From NCBI GenBank assembly GCA_001839685.1, contig MLAK01000838.1, forward strand, positions 62,001 to 126,000: DNA of 64,000 nt. The letters run 5' to 3'. Of this stretch, positions 29,487 through 39,392 are shown in pieces. This stretch comes from Tritrichomonas foetus (lineage: Eukaryota > Parabasalia > Tritrichomonadida > Tritrichomonadidae). The notes below the pieces were generated by a model. The model saw nothing but the letters and a program-made list of their open reading frames with translations. It was not told where the DNA came from and searched no databases. Position 1 is the stretch's first letter, and each line of letters opens with the position of its first letter. The translations under genes were made by a program, and so were the position numbers.

Positions 29487-30257
29487 TGAGTCATTCATTT
29501 TGTTTTTATAAATGAATGATTTTTTAATTCATCATCTAAAATGCTTGGGTTTGAACAAACAAATGGAAATATCTTCAATTTTTATGCATAAAAATAGTAT
29601 TGATATTTGACTTAATTGTATACCAATCATGATTTTCCAGATGATGATTTTGGATGTTTTCCAATTACATAATTCTTGAAACTTTTATAGATTCACAATA
29701 AATATATGTGTGAAAAAGATAAAGAATTAATGAAAATAGAAGAAAAAACGATTTTTTATTGATTCCATTCAAGACATTATGATGTTTTACCAGTATTAAT
29801 ACAATTACATCTAATTTAAATCATTATTTCATGACATATTCTTTGTTATTAAATAATATTTTTACTTTTCTTTTAATGTAATAAAGGCTTTATATTAATC
29901 ATTTTCATTTTCTGAATGTTACTATGTCTCTGCATCATGATTTTACAAAATGAAATTATTACTTTCTAATTGACCACTATTTCTAAAATGAAGAAAGTCA
30001 CATCAATAAGAGTTTTGTTCAGCATTTCACCACTATTTCCAGTTTATAGCAATTTAACCAAATCCAAAAAAATACGCAAAATCACATGGTGATGATATGA
30101 TAATACATGGTGAATGATTTGTTGATTCATCTACTAATAACCAATTTCTTTGCCACTGAATTTCTTGCATTATTCATTCATCAATTTCTGTATGTTTATT
30201 ATAATAACCAAATAAGCTTTGAAATCACACGACCGTTTATTCAATCAAACCCGAAAA
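29487..30257. other. Spacer, with initiator-like TTCAATC before the golgin-like gene
   Basis: AT-rich, no gene recognised. TTCAATCAAACCCGAAAA (30240-30257) leads directly to the ATG at 30258 and resembles the blocks before 20152 and 38185. Confidence 0.4.
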
Positions 30258-31424
30258 ATGGAGCTCACTGAGGAATTGGTGGGACAAATCCATGATACAG
30301 AGAAACTCAAATTTCTACTTACTAGAATGATCCAAAAGAAAAATTCGCAATCAAAAAAAACAGCCATTCGAAAAAAACAACTTCATGATCTTCGCTTAAA
30401 ACTCAAAAATTCGAGAGAAGAATTAAAAAAATTTCATGAATTGCACGACGATATGAATCTTCATAAATATGATTCATCTTTAGAGCGAATTCGAGGCGAT
30501 TTCAACGAATTCTATTTCACACAGATTTTTCAGCTCATTCAGGGCACTGTTACTGCAGTTGATGTTTCTGCTCAAATGGATTCATTTCGTTCAAATCTAG
30601 AAAAAGTTTCAAAACTCCAATTAAATCATTATGAAAATTTGATATCTCAAAAAAATGAAGAAATCGAAAATTTGAATCGTAAAATTGAATTGCTGACTGA
30701 ACAATTGAATACTGCTATGAATTCTCCAATCTCTAAAGATATCGAAAAACTCATCTCTGAAAAAGATCAAGCTATCATCAAAATGAAAGCTATGCTCCAA
30801 AGTTCAGTACGCTCAGATCAGCGTAAGCAGCAACAAATTGAAGAACAACAAGCAGAAATTCAAAGATTGAATGATTTACTCGTCATTCAAAAATCCAGCA
30901 CAAAAACTTACCATTCGAATTCTTCTGTTGAAGATATCACAAAATTAGAAATGACTATCTCCGAACTCGAAGATAGGATTAACAATTCATCAGCTTCTCG
31001 TGAACTCGAGCTGAAAAATGAACGACTCTCCCAAATGATAGAAAAATCAAACGCATTGTATGCACAGGCGAATGAAAAGCTTCAAAAATTGACAAGAAAT
31101 TCAAATAAAAATGTAAATCAATTAAAACAACAAATTTCATTCTTTTTCGAAATTAATTTGCAGAAAGATTCAATCAAGCAAAGCATTCATGACAAAGCCA
31201 AATTAAAGAAATTGAAAAGAACTTATCGTGCAGTAATTGCATCCTTGCGTCAAACATTGCTTCAGTTCTTTTTGAAAGATGAAGCAAACCAAATCACGCT
31301 CGTGCCAGTCATTCTCGAGTTAGTTGGATGCAACGATCAGCAGATTGAGACAGTGATGATGAAAATGCAAAGTAGTCAGCAACTGGTGAATCGTACTGGC
31401 GGGTTCTTTGGAATTTTTGGATGA
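30258..31424 (+). CDS. Coiled-coil protein with GRIP-like C-terminus (golgin-like)
   Basis: 388 residues from the first ATG; the open frame extends 39 bases upstream without ATG. Most of the protein (~5-310) is predicted coiled coil, rich in Lys/Glu/Gln/Leu heptads. The last ~65 residues (LKKLKRTYRAVIASLRQTLL, QFFLKDEANQITLVPVILEL, then VGCNDQQIETVMMKM) resemble the GRIP domain of golgins, which binds Arl1-GTP at the trans-Golgi. The tail ends FFGIFG. The GRIP assignment rests on pattern only; a generic coiled-coil protein is the alternative. Confidence 0.75.
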   Translation: MELTEELVGQIHDTEKLKFLLTRMIQKKNSQSKKTAIRKKQLHDLRLKLKNSREELKKFHELHDDMNLHKYDSSLERIRGDFNEFYFTQIFQLIQGTVTAVDVSAQMDSFRSNLEKVSKLQLNHYENLISQKNEEIENLNRKIELLTEQLNTAMNSPISKDIEKLISEKDQAIIKMKAMLQSSVRSDQRKQQQIEEQQAEIQRLNDLLVIQKSSTKTYHSNSSVEDITKLEMTISELEDRINNSSASRELELKNERLSQMIEKSNALYAQANEKLQKLTRNSNKNVNQLKQQISFFFEINLQKDSIKQSIHDKAKLKKLKRTYRAVIASLRQTLLQFFLKDEANQITLVPVILELVGCNDQQIETVMMKMQSSQQLVNRTGGFFGIFG

Positions 31425-31844
31425 TTTTTTTCATACTTTCTTTCAATATTTATTTCAATCGGATTAAGGATTTATTCCATATAATAAAATGTTATCTTTT
31501 CTTTAATTGATTTGGTATGTTTACAATGGACTTCGTGGTTATATCATTTTTTTTTAATTGGACTTTTGAAAAGATTCTCATATGCGAAACATAATCGAAA
31601 CCTGCTGAAATACTTACTGCTATATAATACTTTTTCTTCGAACTCATCCCTTCAAATACATCACGAGGAAGATCAATGCACAAAGAATTTAAGATTTCAT
31701 ACATAATCAAAAATCATCAAAATTGTGAGCTCAATCATTCCTTTAAGAACAAAATCATTCATAAAAGAACAAAATCACTTATAAAAGAAGATGAATATCT
31801 AAGACAGAAAGTAGAAATAGAAAAAAGTTACAAACAAGTTTATT
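31425..31844. other. Convergent spacer
   Basis: No gene recognised. A short A-rich direct repeat (TAAAAGAACAAAATCA-like, 2-3 copies) lies around 31740-31790. Confidence 0.4.
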
Positions 31845-32978
31845 CTATACTTTAGTGCTCTGTGAATATTTATGTCGCGGCGTTGTAAAAGATGTTTTTG
31901 CTTGTTGTCTCATGTTCTTCTCCAATATTTCCTTATTTATCAACCTAATATGATCGGGCACAAGCCTTTTATTGTCTATTATTGGTAAGTACTTTCTTTT
32001 CCGTGCATTCCTCGAAGCCACGATATCTGCAAAATTTGCATTCTGAGGAATATCATTTCTAGGTGTCGGCAACCTAGTTACAGGTTGTGAAAACGGAATA
32101 ATTTTTGGCAGGATTCTAGGAAGTGAATTATGATGCCAGTCAAATTTTCCATCATAAAAAAAGTCATTCTTGATAAATAAATCACGAAACCATTTCCGAT
32201 ATTCTGAGTATTTTGGTTCTTCTGTAAATTTAAGCGAACGAACTGCCTTTAAAAACATACAAAATTCATTTGGACAGTTTCGGCACAAAATTTCAGGAGT
32301 AATGTCACTTTTTATTTTAGCAATTTTTTTGAGATTGCTAATTCCAATCCATGGCAAATTTCCCCTCAAAAAATAGATGAGCATATAGGCTAGAGATTCT
32401 AGATCATCTCTACGTGACTGCTCATAACCTTTCAATGCATTAATTGATGCATATCGAGGTGTTCCAGTGAAAGCACGATTTTTTGAAAATGGAATATGTT
32501 GATTAGATCGAAGTTGAATATAGCTTTTGAAAAATCCATAATCTATTGCATAAATTACAGAATTTTCACCAACCATGAAATTTTCTGGTTTGATATCCCG
32601 ATAAATATATTCGCACTTATGAATGTATTCAATCCGTAAAAGAAGCTGGTCAGCAAGCATCAAAACTGTTTTTAAAGAAAATTTGTTATTGTTTTTTTCT
32701 AATAAGTCCTGCAAAGAATAATGAAAATATTCCATAACGAGTAAATGATAATCTGCTTCTTCGCCAAAATAGAAAATTTTTGGGATGCCAACAGCACCTT
32801 GAAATCGTTGCATGAATTTGTGTTCGGCTTCTAGCTGTGGAAATTCGGCCTTCAATTGTTCGAGTTTGAGGGCTACTTTCGTTTTTGTTTGCATTTCTTC
32901 GCCCATGTAGATATTTGAATAACTCGTAGCTGCGATTTTTTTGATCAAGCTGAAATGATTCCCAAGAATTACATTCAT
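31845..32978 (-). CDS. CK1-family protein kinase
   Basis: A 377-residue casein-kinase-1-type protein: VALKLEQL with the ATP Lys, YIYRDIKPENFMVG catalytic loop, and the CK1 hallmark FTGTPRYASINALKGYEQSR (activation region) followed by DDLESLAYMLIYFLRGNLPW. The DFG motif is DYG (AIDYGFFKSY), and the glycine loop is poor (IAATSYSNIY). The catalytic Asp, Lys and metal Asp remain, so activity is possible. The ~90-residue C-terminal tail is basic. CK1 genes are greatly expanded in trichomonads (family knowledge). The ATG at 32978 is confirmed in sequence. Confidence 0.9.
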   Translation of the reverse strand: MNVILGNHFSLIKKIAATSYSNIYMGEEMQTKTKVALKLEQLKAEFPQLEAEHKFMQRFQGAVGIPKIFYFGEEADYHLLVMEYFHYSLQDLLEKNNNKFSLKTVLMLADQLLLRIEYIHKCEYIYRDIKPENFMVGENSVIYAIDYGFFKSYIQLRSNQHIPFSKNRAFTGTPRYASINALKGYEQSRRDDLESLAYMLIYFLRGNLPWIGISNLKKIAKIKSDITPEILCRNCPNEFCMFLKAVRSLKFTEEPKYSEYRKWFRDLFIKNDFFYDGKFDWHHNSLPRILPKIIPFSQPVTRLPTPRNDIPQNANFADIVASRNARKRKYLPIIDNKRLVPDHIRLINKEILEKNMRQQAKTSFTTPRHKYSQSTKV

Positions 32979-33359
32979 CGAAGTTGTCTTTCAAATCTTT
33001 CCCTCAGTATGTTTTCAAAGTTATCAAAAATTATATGAAGCCATTCAAATTAATTTTTCAATCTTTTCAAATGATTTCGAAAATTAACTAATTTGTGAAT
33101 TACATAAGGAATTAGAGAGCTTTCGAATTAAAAATTGTATAGGAGGGTACTTTTGTGAGGAGAACTCGTTAAAGTAATTAACTTTTTTATTTGTTATTTG
33201 GTCATAGCCTCGAATGAGAATTCGTGTAAAAAATGAGATTTTTCGGAGAGAAATTGGTTTTTTGGGAAAACAAAGGAGGAATTCTATAATCAAATCTAAA
33301 GAAAAAGTGTAAACGTCATGAGGTGAATTTCTTTATTGTCAGATTAATAAATACATATC

Positions 33360-33464
33360 TCAGACAACGGCTCGCTTTGTTCCTTCCACTGTGGTCACTT
33401 TCTGGGCCTCATCCAAGTCGAAGTAACCCAAAGAACCAGCAATGTTTACATTACATTTACTCAT
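33360..33464 (-). CDS. Possible 34-residue small protein
   Basis: A short ATG-to-TGA frame with G/C-ending codons (GCC, GAC, ACC, AAG, GTC) far richer than the surrounding AT-rich spacer, suggesting a real coding stretch. The product begins MSKCNVNIAGSLGYF and ends KRAVV. No family recognised. It may be a stand-alone microprotein, a terminal exon of a gene whose other exon I could not find, or a gene remnant. Confidence 0.4.
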   Translation of the reverse strand: MSKCNVNIAGSLGYFDLDEAQKVTTVEGTKRAVV

Positions 33465-34761
33465 TAAGTTTTTTTTTACTTTTGACCTTTATTTGACCTT
33501 AATTTCACGATTTTCTTATCACATTGGAAATTGGACTTCAACCCATATCTTATTTATTTGTCATGAAATTGCACACAAATAATAATAAGCACAACTTGGA
33601 AAGTTAAATTAAATATTTAAATCAATGATTTCACGTGATGTGATTGGATAGTTGCTTGATTTTACATGGAGAAAAGACTGTTGGTGACATTAGTTTGTCA
33701 TATTCAACTAAGATTTATTTCACATTGCCATGAGTATTACTTTTTTTGAATAAATGATGCAAAAATTTTGCTCAGATGAATGCCAAGAATATTCTGTCAA
33801 GAAGAATAGTTTGAATGAAAGTTATGTATTTATAAACCATGGATTTGGAAGAATTTGTGTAATATTGCATCTGTTTTGAATTTACAAAAAAACTCATTCT
33901 TCGGTAAATTTCATCAGTTGATAGATGAGCCTTGAAAATAGATGTATATATCGATCAGACGAAATCTAATGGAATGACATCCAGAAAATTGACTTGAAGC
34001 ATAAAAGCCAAAGATTGATTCCAATGAATTTATTTCATTGAATGATGCTATCAACTAGAGATAAAAAACAGACTCAGAAGAGAAAGAAGATGGAAGAAAA
34101 TAAAAAAGAGTTAATGCAATTGCATTTGATTTCGAGAAATTGGAAAAAGTGTTGAATGATGCTTTGATTCCTAGATCAACATATTTGATAATTATTATTA
34201 TTTTTATATTAGTAACATTCTCAAGAGCCTAGCATGTCTTTTTTCACCACCGAAATGCCATATCCTATTACTTTATATTAAACTTTTTGTTTACTTTATA
34301 TCCGATACAATCAAAATTCCATTGATTCATTTTTAAGATTATTTTCTTTCATAAATTGATTTTAGTTTCTATTCTTTTCAAAAGCACATGCCACTGATAT
34401 TTGAAAATTTTCAATTCAAAAGTGTTTTCAATGTTGATTCAATTTTCAATATTATGAAAAGTTAATTGGTAAAAAATCTTCACCAAATTCTTTCTGGCTT
34501 TTGTTCTAGCATTTATGATCAAAATTCGAGATCAATATATACATAATGATTATAAAATGGAATTCCAAAAATAATAAATCAAAAAATCATTGGAAAAATG
34601 AAATAAAATCATTCAATTGGCCTGTTTAGAAAAAATAACTATATGACCAAATATATATTGGAATATCGAATAGATTTCAATGGCTCACAAAACTTTTCAG
34701 AAAAAGTTACTTTAAAAGACAAAATTTATTCGAAAAAATCCTAAAACTTGACTTTCAAGAG
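33465..34761. other. Long spacer, one doubtful 36-codon ORF
   Basis: AT-rich. A Lys-rich frame at 34045-34155 (ATG to TGA) could be chance or a remnant. No RNA gene or repeat family was recognised. Confidence 0.4.
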
Positions 34762-35319
34762 ATGTGCAAAGTTTATTCGTCCACATCTAAAGATTACATT
34801 CGAGTGAATGTTGGCAGAGAAATGATGTCCCAGAAAATCGATTTAGTCTGGCCCGTTCGAAGAGCTTTGGACATCGGTGCTTTCGATATCACTCATACGT
34901 ATGGAAAAGTACTTTCTCACTCAGCCGTAGCAGTCTCAACGAAACGAGGATCAGTTCTTATCGAATACATGGGTGACAGTCACGTTTACGTCTATCATGC
35001 GCGCGATTTTGCGAATGGGAAGCCAATTTTTATGCAAAGAGGATTCTACTTCATGCTTGACATCGAAAATGGCCAGGTACCAAATGCAGAAATCACGGTG
35101 CGTGACTTTGCAAATACGATGGCAGATTATATGAAAGAAAAAAGTTTTAATACTTTGAATCATAATTGCCATCTTGCCAGATATCTTTCAATGAAGTTTT
35201 ACGGAATGGAATCCGACGATCCAACTCAGCAAAGTGATAAAGTCTTATCAACAGCTTTTAGCGATATTAGAAAGAAATATGATCACTTATCTATCCAATA
35301 CCGCAACAATAATATTTAA
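34762..35319 (+). CDS. Permuted papain-fold-like (PPPDE/LRAT-like) protein
   Basis: A 185-residue protein. A candidate His (~53) sits in KVLSHSAVAVSTKRGSVLIE and a candidate Cys (~136) in NTLNHNCHLARYLSMKFYG. His before Cys, the beta-strand context and the NHNCxxxA helix start are the pattern of permuted papain folds such as PPPDE (DeSI) deubiquitinases/deSUMOylases and LRAT/NlpC-like proteins. I cannot choose among them. No signal peptide or membrane segment. The predicted role as a thiol hydrolase is inferred from the pattern only. The ATG at 34762 is the first in frame. Confidence 0.6.
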   Translation: MCKVYSSTSKDYIRVNVGREMMSQKIDLVWPVRRALDIGAFDITHTYGKVLSHSAVAVSTKRGSVLIEYMGDSHVYVYHARDFANGKPIFMQRGFYFMLDIENGQVPNAEITVRDFANTMADYMKEKSFNTLNHNCHLARYLSMKFYGMESDDPTQQSDKVLSTAFSDIRKKYDHLSIQYRNNNI

Positions 35320-35647
35320 TATTCATATTTACAATTATTTTTATTTTTTAAAGTGGTCTCTATTCATGATTTTTATTTTCTGAATTTAATTCTTTAATTC
35401 CTTTTGTTAAAATTATTTATATTACTATCAAAAGACAAAGAGGAGATTTTAATCTCCAGAAATGACAATTTTTATGATTTTGGTGAATTTCATTAAATGA
35501 CAATAAGAAAGATGAAAAAGCATATGTATATGTGTAATACTATTAATTTGTTTCAGAGAACATCAGTTTGGGAAAAAAACAATTTGATTTTCAAAAATTT
35601 ATATTTCCAAGAAAACTATGATTTTTGTTTATTTTTATAGATATAAA
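35320..35647. other. Convergent spacer
   Basis: AT-rich 3' flanks of two convergent genes. AGGAGATTTTAATCTCC near 35440-35456 (AGGAGATT/AATCTCC) can form a hairpin; nothing else seen. Confidence 0.4.
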
Positions 35648-36184
35648 TTAGATATTGCCAAAAGTTGGCTCGTCTGAAGCTGCTCTGTATAACCTTCGAG
35701 GTGATCGTGGATTGATTGGAGAGTTAATTGACTTAACCATGTTAAGTTGAGGGGATAACTTTCTGTTATTCATGATTGTTTCGTCGCTTTTTCGGAGATT
35801 TTTGTTTCCATTTGGTTTTATTATTGAAATCTTTTTGGGAATCAGATCTAAATTTTTCCTTTCAACCTCCTTCGTGACTCCATAAGTGTATATTTTCCTT
35901 CTGAATCTAAATGAATCATAGTTATCCACTTTCTTATCTTCCAAAGGATCGGAAATATTTGGTGCAACTCTGGAACAATCATATGGCACGTGGTGATACA
36001 TTGATGGACATGAAATGTTTTTTAAGCGAGGCTGATTGTACATTCGGTGAGAAGATTTCTCATAGAACAATAACCAATTTCCGTCAGGATGGACACCCAA
36101 ATTTGCCGAGTTCCATCTTTTTGCAGGTATATCTAAGTATTGTGAAATGATGGATCTTGTTGGATCAGGTTCGTCAGCAAGCAT
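35648..36184 (-). CDS. Unknown basic protein
   Basis: 178 residues from the first ATG (36184); the frame is open 33 bases further but only with a TTG. The N-terminal half is aromatic-rich with SQYLDIPAKRWNSANLGVHP and LLFYEKSSHRMYNQPRL; the C-terminal half is Arg/Lys/Asn/Pro-rich and probably disordered (SPINPRSPRRLYRAASDEP). I do not recognise a family. No membrane segment or signal peptide. Confidence 0.65.
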   Translation of the reverse strand: MLADEPDPTRSIISQYLDIPAKRWNSANLGVHPDGNWLLFYEKSSHRMYNQPRLKNISCPSMYHHVPYDCSRVAPNISDPLEDKKVDNYDSFRFRRKIYTYGVTKEVERKNLDLIPKKISIIKPNGNKNLRKSDETIMNNRKLSPQLNMVKSINSPINPRSPRRLYRAASDEPTFGNI

Positions 36185-36534
36185 CAAAAGCGAAATTATA
36201 TTATCTGAAAAATTCAATACACATTCATTTGTTTCAATTCAAAATTTCGTGATTCCTTCACAAATGGATGATTCAAAATCTTTAAAATCAAAGATAAAGC
36301 CACATACTTTTATTTAATAAAGAAAATATTTTAATATGAATAATCAACCCAAAATATCAAAAAAATTCGTTGAGTGCCAATTTTTTGATAGACAAAGGTG
36401 AATATTTGTCATTGAGATTTGTTAATGTATTCAAACTTTTTATGTGTTTATATGGTCATTATTTAAAATATTAGTGGACAAATAACTTGTGAAAAAGTTG
36501 AGATATTTGTTCATAAAATAATTTAAAAACGGGC
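36185..36534. other. Divergent promoter region
   Basis: Between the unknown basic protein and the DYNC2LI1-like gene; AT-rich, nothing further recognised. Confidence 0.4.
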
Positions 36535-37392
36535 ATGAGTGATATTTGGGGAACACAGATCAATGAGTCGCCTTACAAAAAACAAGAATTTGGTGCAGGT
36601 GATCCAAACATGTTATTTGTCGGTTCTGAAAAATCCGGAAAGACCTCGCTTTTAAATATCTTTTTCAAACGCCAAGAAGAGCCACATCCAACACTCGCTT
36701 TAACATACCAAAGTTGCGGAGTCAAAGTAGCAGGCCGCCCGATAACTCTACACGCGTGGGAGCTTGGAGGCGGTCTCCAGCTCGAATCAATTCTCGACAC
36801 GATCGTTACAGAAAACACACAAAATGGATTTCTCATTTTTATATGTTTGGACCTTTCCAGCGCATCATCAATTATTGATGCCGTTGATTGGGCTGAAAGA
36901 GTAGATTCCAGATTTGCAGAAAAAAGAAGGGCGGTTTTCTTCATCGGCACACACTATGATGTGTTTGAGGGGAAAGACCCGCATGAGAAGGAAATTATAG
37001 TGAAAGGACTTCGAGCCGTTGCTGCCCAGCATAATGCAGGAATTTGCTTTACATCAACAAAGCATGAAAATTTGAAAGCGAGATTCAAAAATATAATTAA
37101 ATATGTCGGTATTGCAAACGCAAAAATCAAAGAAAAAGAGGATGACAACTCAAAGCCAATAATTTTCGGACCGGGTGAAGATTCAGACTCTAAAAATGAC
37201 AACGATTCTGTTGCAGCGATGATGAACCAGATGGCGCAGGAGGCGGCCAATGAAAGAGAAAAATCGCCGAAAGATCATACAAATCCAGCACAGAACCCCC
37301 AATTTGCTGAGGAAGATATTGACCAACTTTGTGCCGCCAGAAAAAGTGAGCTTGTTGAGCAAACAAAACGATCAGAAAAAAAATCTAAATAA
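36535..37392 (+). CDS. DYNC2LI1: Cytoplasmic dynein 2 light intermediate chain (DYNC2LI1-like)
   Basis: A 285-residue Ras-like P-loop protein: Walker A GSEKSGKTSLLNIFF (~30-44), HPTLALTYQSCG effector-like region, HAWELGGGLQLES in place of the switch-2 DTxG, then VFFIGTHYDVFEG and ICFTSTKHENLKAR. WELGGG is characteristic of dynein light intermediate chains, and the short length without a long N-terminal extension favours the dynein-2 form over dynein 1. The C-terminus is charged and disordered. Dynein 2 drives retrograde intraflagellar transport, fitting the CEP104 and SPAG17 genes nearby. Confidence 0.88.
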   Translation: MSDIWGTQINESPYKKQEFGAGDPNMLFVGSEKSGKTSLLNIFFKRQEEPHPTLALTYQSCGVKVAGRPITLHAWELGGGLQLESILDTIVTENTQNGFLIFICLDLSSASSIIDAVDWAERVDSRFAEKRRAVFFIGTHYDVFEGKDPHEKEIIVKGLRAVAAQHNAGICFTSTKHENLKARFKNIIKYVGIANAKIKEKEDDNSKPIIFGPGEDSDSKNDNDSVAAMMNQMAQEAANEREKSPKDHTNPAQNPQFAEEDIDQLCAARKSELVEQTKRSEKKSK

Positions 37393-38184
37393 AATTGTGT
37401 TATAGAAACGAATCTTTCTTTTTTAAAATGAATTGAAATGAAATGATACAGTACTACAGTTAAGTCTAATTACTTTGTGCACGAATTCTTACGAGATGAA
37501 ATAAAAATATTGACTGTTAGGAAATTTTAATGACGAATCGACATGATTTTCGCTAAGACCGCAGTCTTCAAATGATAGTTGAAAAAGTCGCGTGAAAATA
37601 AATGAGGAGATAGCTTTCGATTTTAAGAGACAACAGACAAATTAACAGATTGATTTCCACTGCTTCAATTGAAAACTTGGTGAACGTTTAATCGAATAAC
37701 ATTGAATTATATCAATGTTAAAATGACTCTATCTTTTTAATTTTTAGGTGGTTCGAGAAAATAATAAGTTTTTTATGTTTTATGCTAAAGGATTTATTTC
37801 AAATTGCAAATTTATGACATATTTTGATATGGTTCAACATCTTCGATTTGAGATGAGATAAAAATGACTGAAAAGTTATTGCAATGAATGAGTATAGCGT
37901 TAATGAAATTATGGAGGTGAGAAAACAGAGTTGGTCAAGTCATTGATTCATAATTCAAAGATCATAGTTGAAAACTTATTTGACCTCATCTGTATTGTTC
38001 ATCACATCACAACCGTCGGCGAATTTGCATATATTAACCAATGAAAGCCACTCTATATCATATTGATCTAAATACATAAAACAATCAATTTCTGGAGAAA
38101 AGGATTACAATTGTCTTTCTTGTAAAATCACCAATTTTTGTCCTTAGTTTGTTTGAAAAAGTTCAATAACCGCAAAAATAGAAA
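37393..38184. other. Spacer and promoter of ARPC1
   Basis: AT-rich, no gene recognised. TTCAATAACCGCAAAAATAG (38162-38181) immediately before the ATG looks like an initiator region shared in pattern with 20106 and 30240. Confidence 0.4.
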
Positions 38185-39264
38185 ATGGCGTACTCACTCG
38201 ATCTTGTTGACGCACCAATCACATGCCACTGCTGGAATAAGGACGGCACACAGCTTGCCTTTTGCCCAAATACCAACGATCTTCTTATTTATGAAGTTAA
38301 AGGCAAAACAACAAAATTACTTTATACACTTTCAGAACACACACAAGTTATCAGCAGCTGCGACTGGAACTTCACAACAGGACAAATTGTTACATGCTCC
38401 CACGATCGTAACGCTTATGTGTGGGAATTAGATGAAGCAAACAATACATGGAAGAAACAACTCGTTCTCTTGAAGCTCCGTCGTGCTGCCACATACGTCA
38501 GGTGGTCACCAAGCGGAAAGATGTTCTGTGTTGCTACAGGATCATCCAAATTCCGTGTTTGCTCATACGATCCAAACCAAAACTGGTGGCAATCATACAA
38601 CTTGGACAACGGCCATCCAACATCACTCAACGTCGAATTTATGCCAGACAGCAAGCACTGCATTTGCGCAGCTACCGATCGTCACTTCGGATATTACGCC
38701 CTCGATGAAAACGAAGCATCAATTGTTAGAGACAAACACGGAAAAAAGCAGGTTAAATTCTGCCTTCACGAATACTCAGCCCAAGGTTGGGTCAACGCTT
38801 GCGCAGTTTCACCAAGTGGTGAATGGATTGTTTTCACATCACAAGATGCTTACATCCGCTTCATCAACACAAAAGACTTTGCAGAAGATAAGAGCAACGC
38901 CCTCAACATCAACGGCCTTCCACTCCTTTCTCTCTGCTTCATCAGCGATACAGCTCTCATTGGTGGTGGTTTCGATTGCCAACCACGTCTCTTCGTCCTC
39001 AAGGGCAACCAATGGACCGATTTGGGCTTGATCGACGTTCCAGAAGTCCGTGAAAAGAAGGATGCTGCTGCTGCTGGTGGTGGTATCGCTGCCAGACGTG
39101 CCATGTTCGGTGGCCCACAAGTCACAAAGACTGAATCCCTCCATAACAACATCATTGTTGGCATCCGTAAGACAGGCGATCTCATCACAACCTGCGCTAA
39201 CGACGGAAAAATTGGCGTTTGGCCAATTAGCGCAATCAAGGGTCATTTCAAAGACGTTCAGTGA
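38185..39264 (+). CDS. ARPC1: Arp2/3 complex subunit 1 (ARPC1/p41-Arc)
   Basis: A 359-residue seven-bladed WD40 protein colinear with ARPC1: PITCHCWNKDGTQLAFCPNT at the start, SSCDWNFTTGQIVTCSHDRN, LVLLKLRRAATYVRWSPSGK, then FCVATGSSKFRVCSYDP, and a C-terminal IVGIRKTGDLITTCANDGKI. The insert between blades 6 and 7 (Ala/Gly-rich, AAAAGGGIAARRAMFGG) corresponds to the region that contacts the nucleation-promoting factor or mother filament in ARPC1. The Arp2/3 complex nucleates branched actin. Codon use is more biased to C/G-ending codons than in the neighbours, consistent with high expression. Confidence 0.96.
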   Translation: MAYSLDLVDAPITCHCWNKDGTQLAFCPNTNDLLIYEVKGKTTKLLYTLSEHTQVISSCDWNFTTGQIVTCSHDRNAYVWELDEANNTWKKQLVLLKLRRAATYVRWSPSGKMFCVATGSSKFRVCSYDPNQNWWQSYNLDNGHPTSLNVEFMPDSKHCICAATDRHFGYYALDENEASIVRDKHGKKQVKFCLHEYSAQGWVNACAVSPSGEWIVFTSQDAYIRFINTKDFAEDKSNALNINGLPLLSLCFISDTALIGGGFDCQPRLFVLKGNQWTDLGLIDVPEVREKKDAAAAGGGIAARRAMFGGPQVTKTESLHNNIIVGIRKTGDLITTCANDGKIGVWPISAIKGHFKDVQ

Positions 39265-39392
39265 ATTAAAAACAACTTTGAGCTTTAATTTTTCCTATTT
39301 TTCACTCGATTTTACAGTTTTTTGTCATTTTGTTTTTATTAGGTTTCAGTCTTGTTTGCTGAGCTTTTTGACTCAAAGTCATCAAAATTTGA

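Noticed and set aside
38839..39246. Several overlapping frames within ARPC1
   Set aside because: Shadows created by the GC-richer, biased codons of ARPC1; none has family features.
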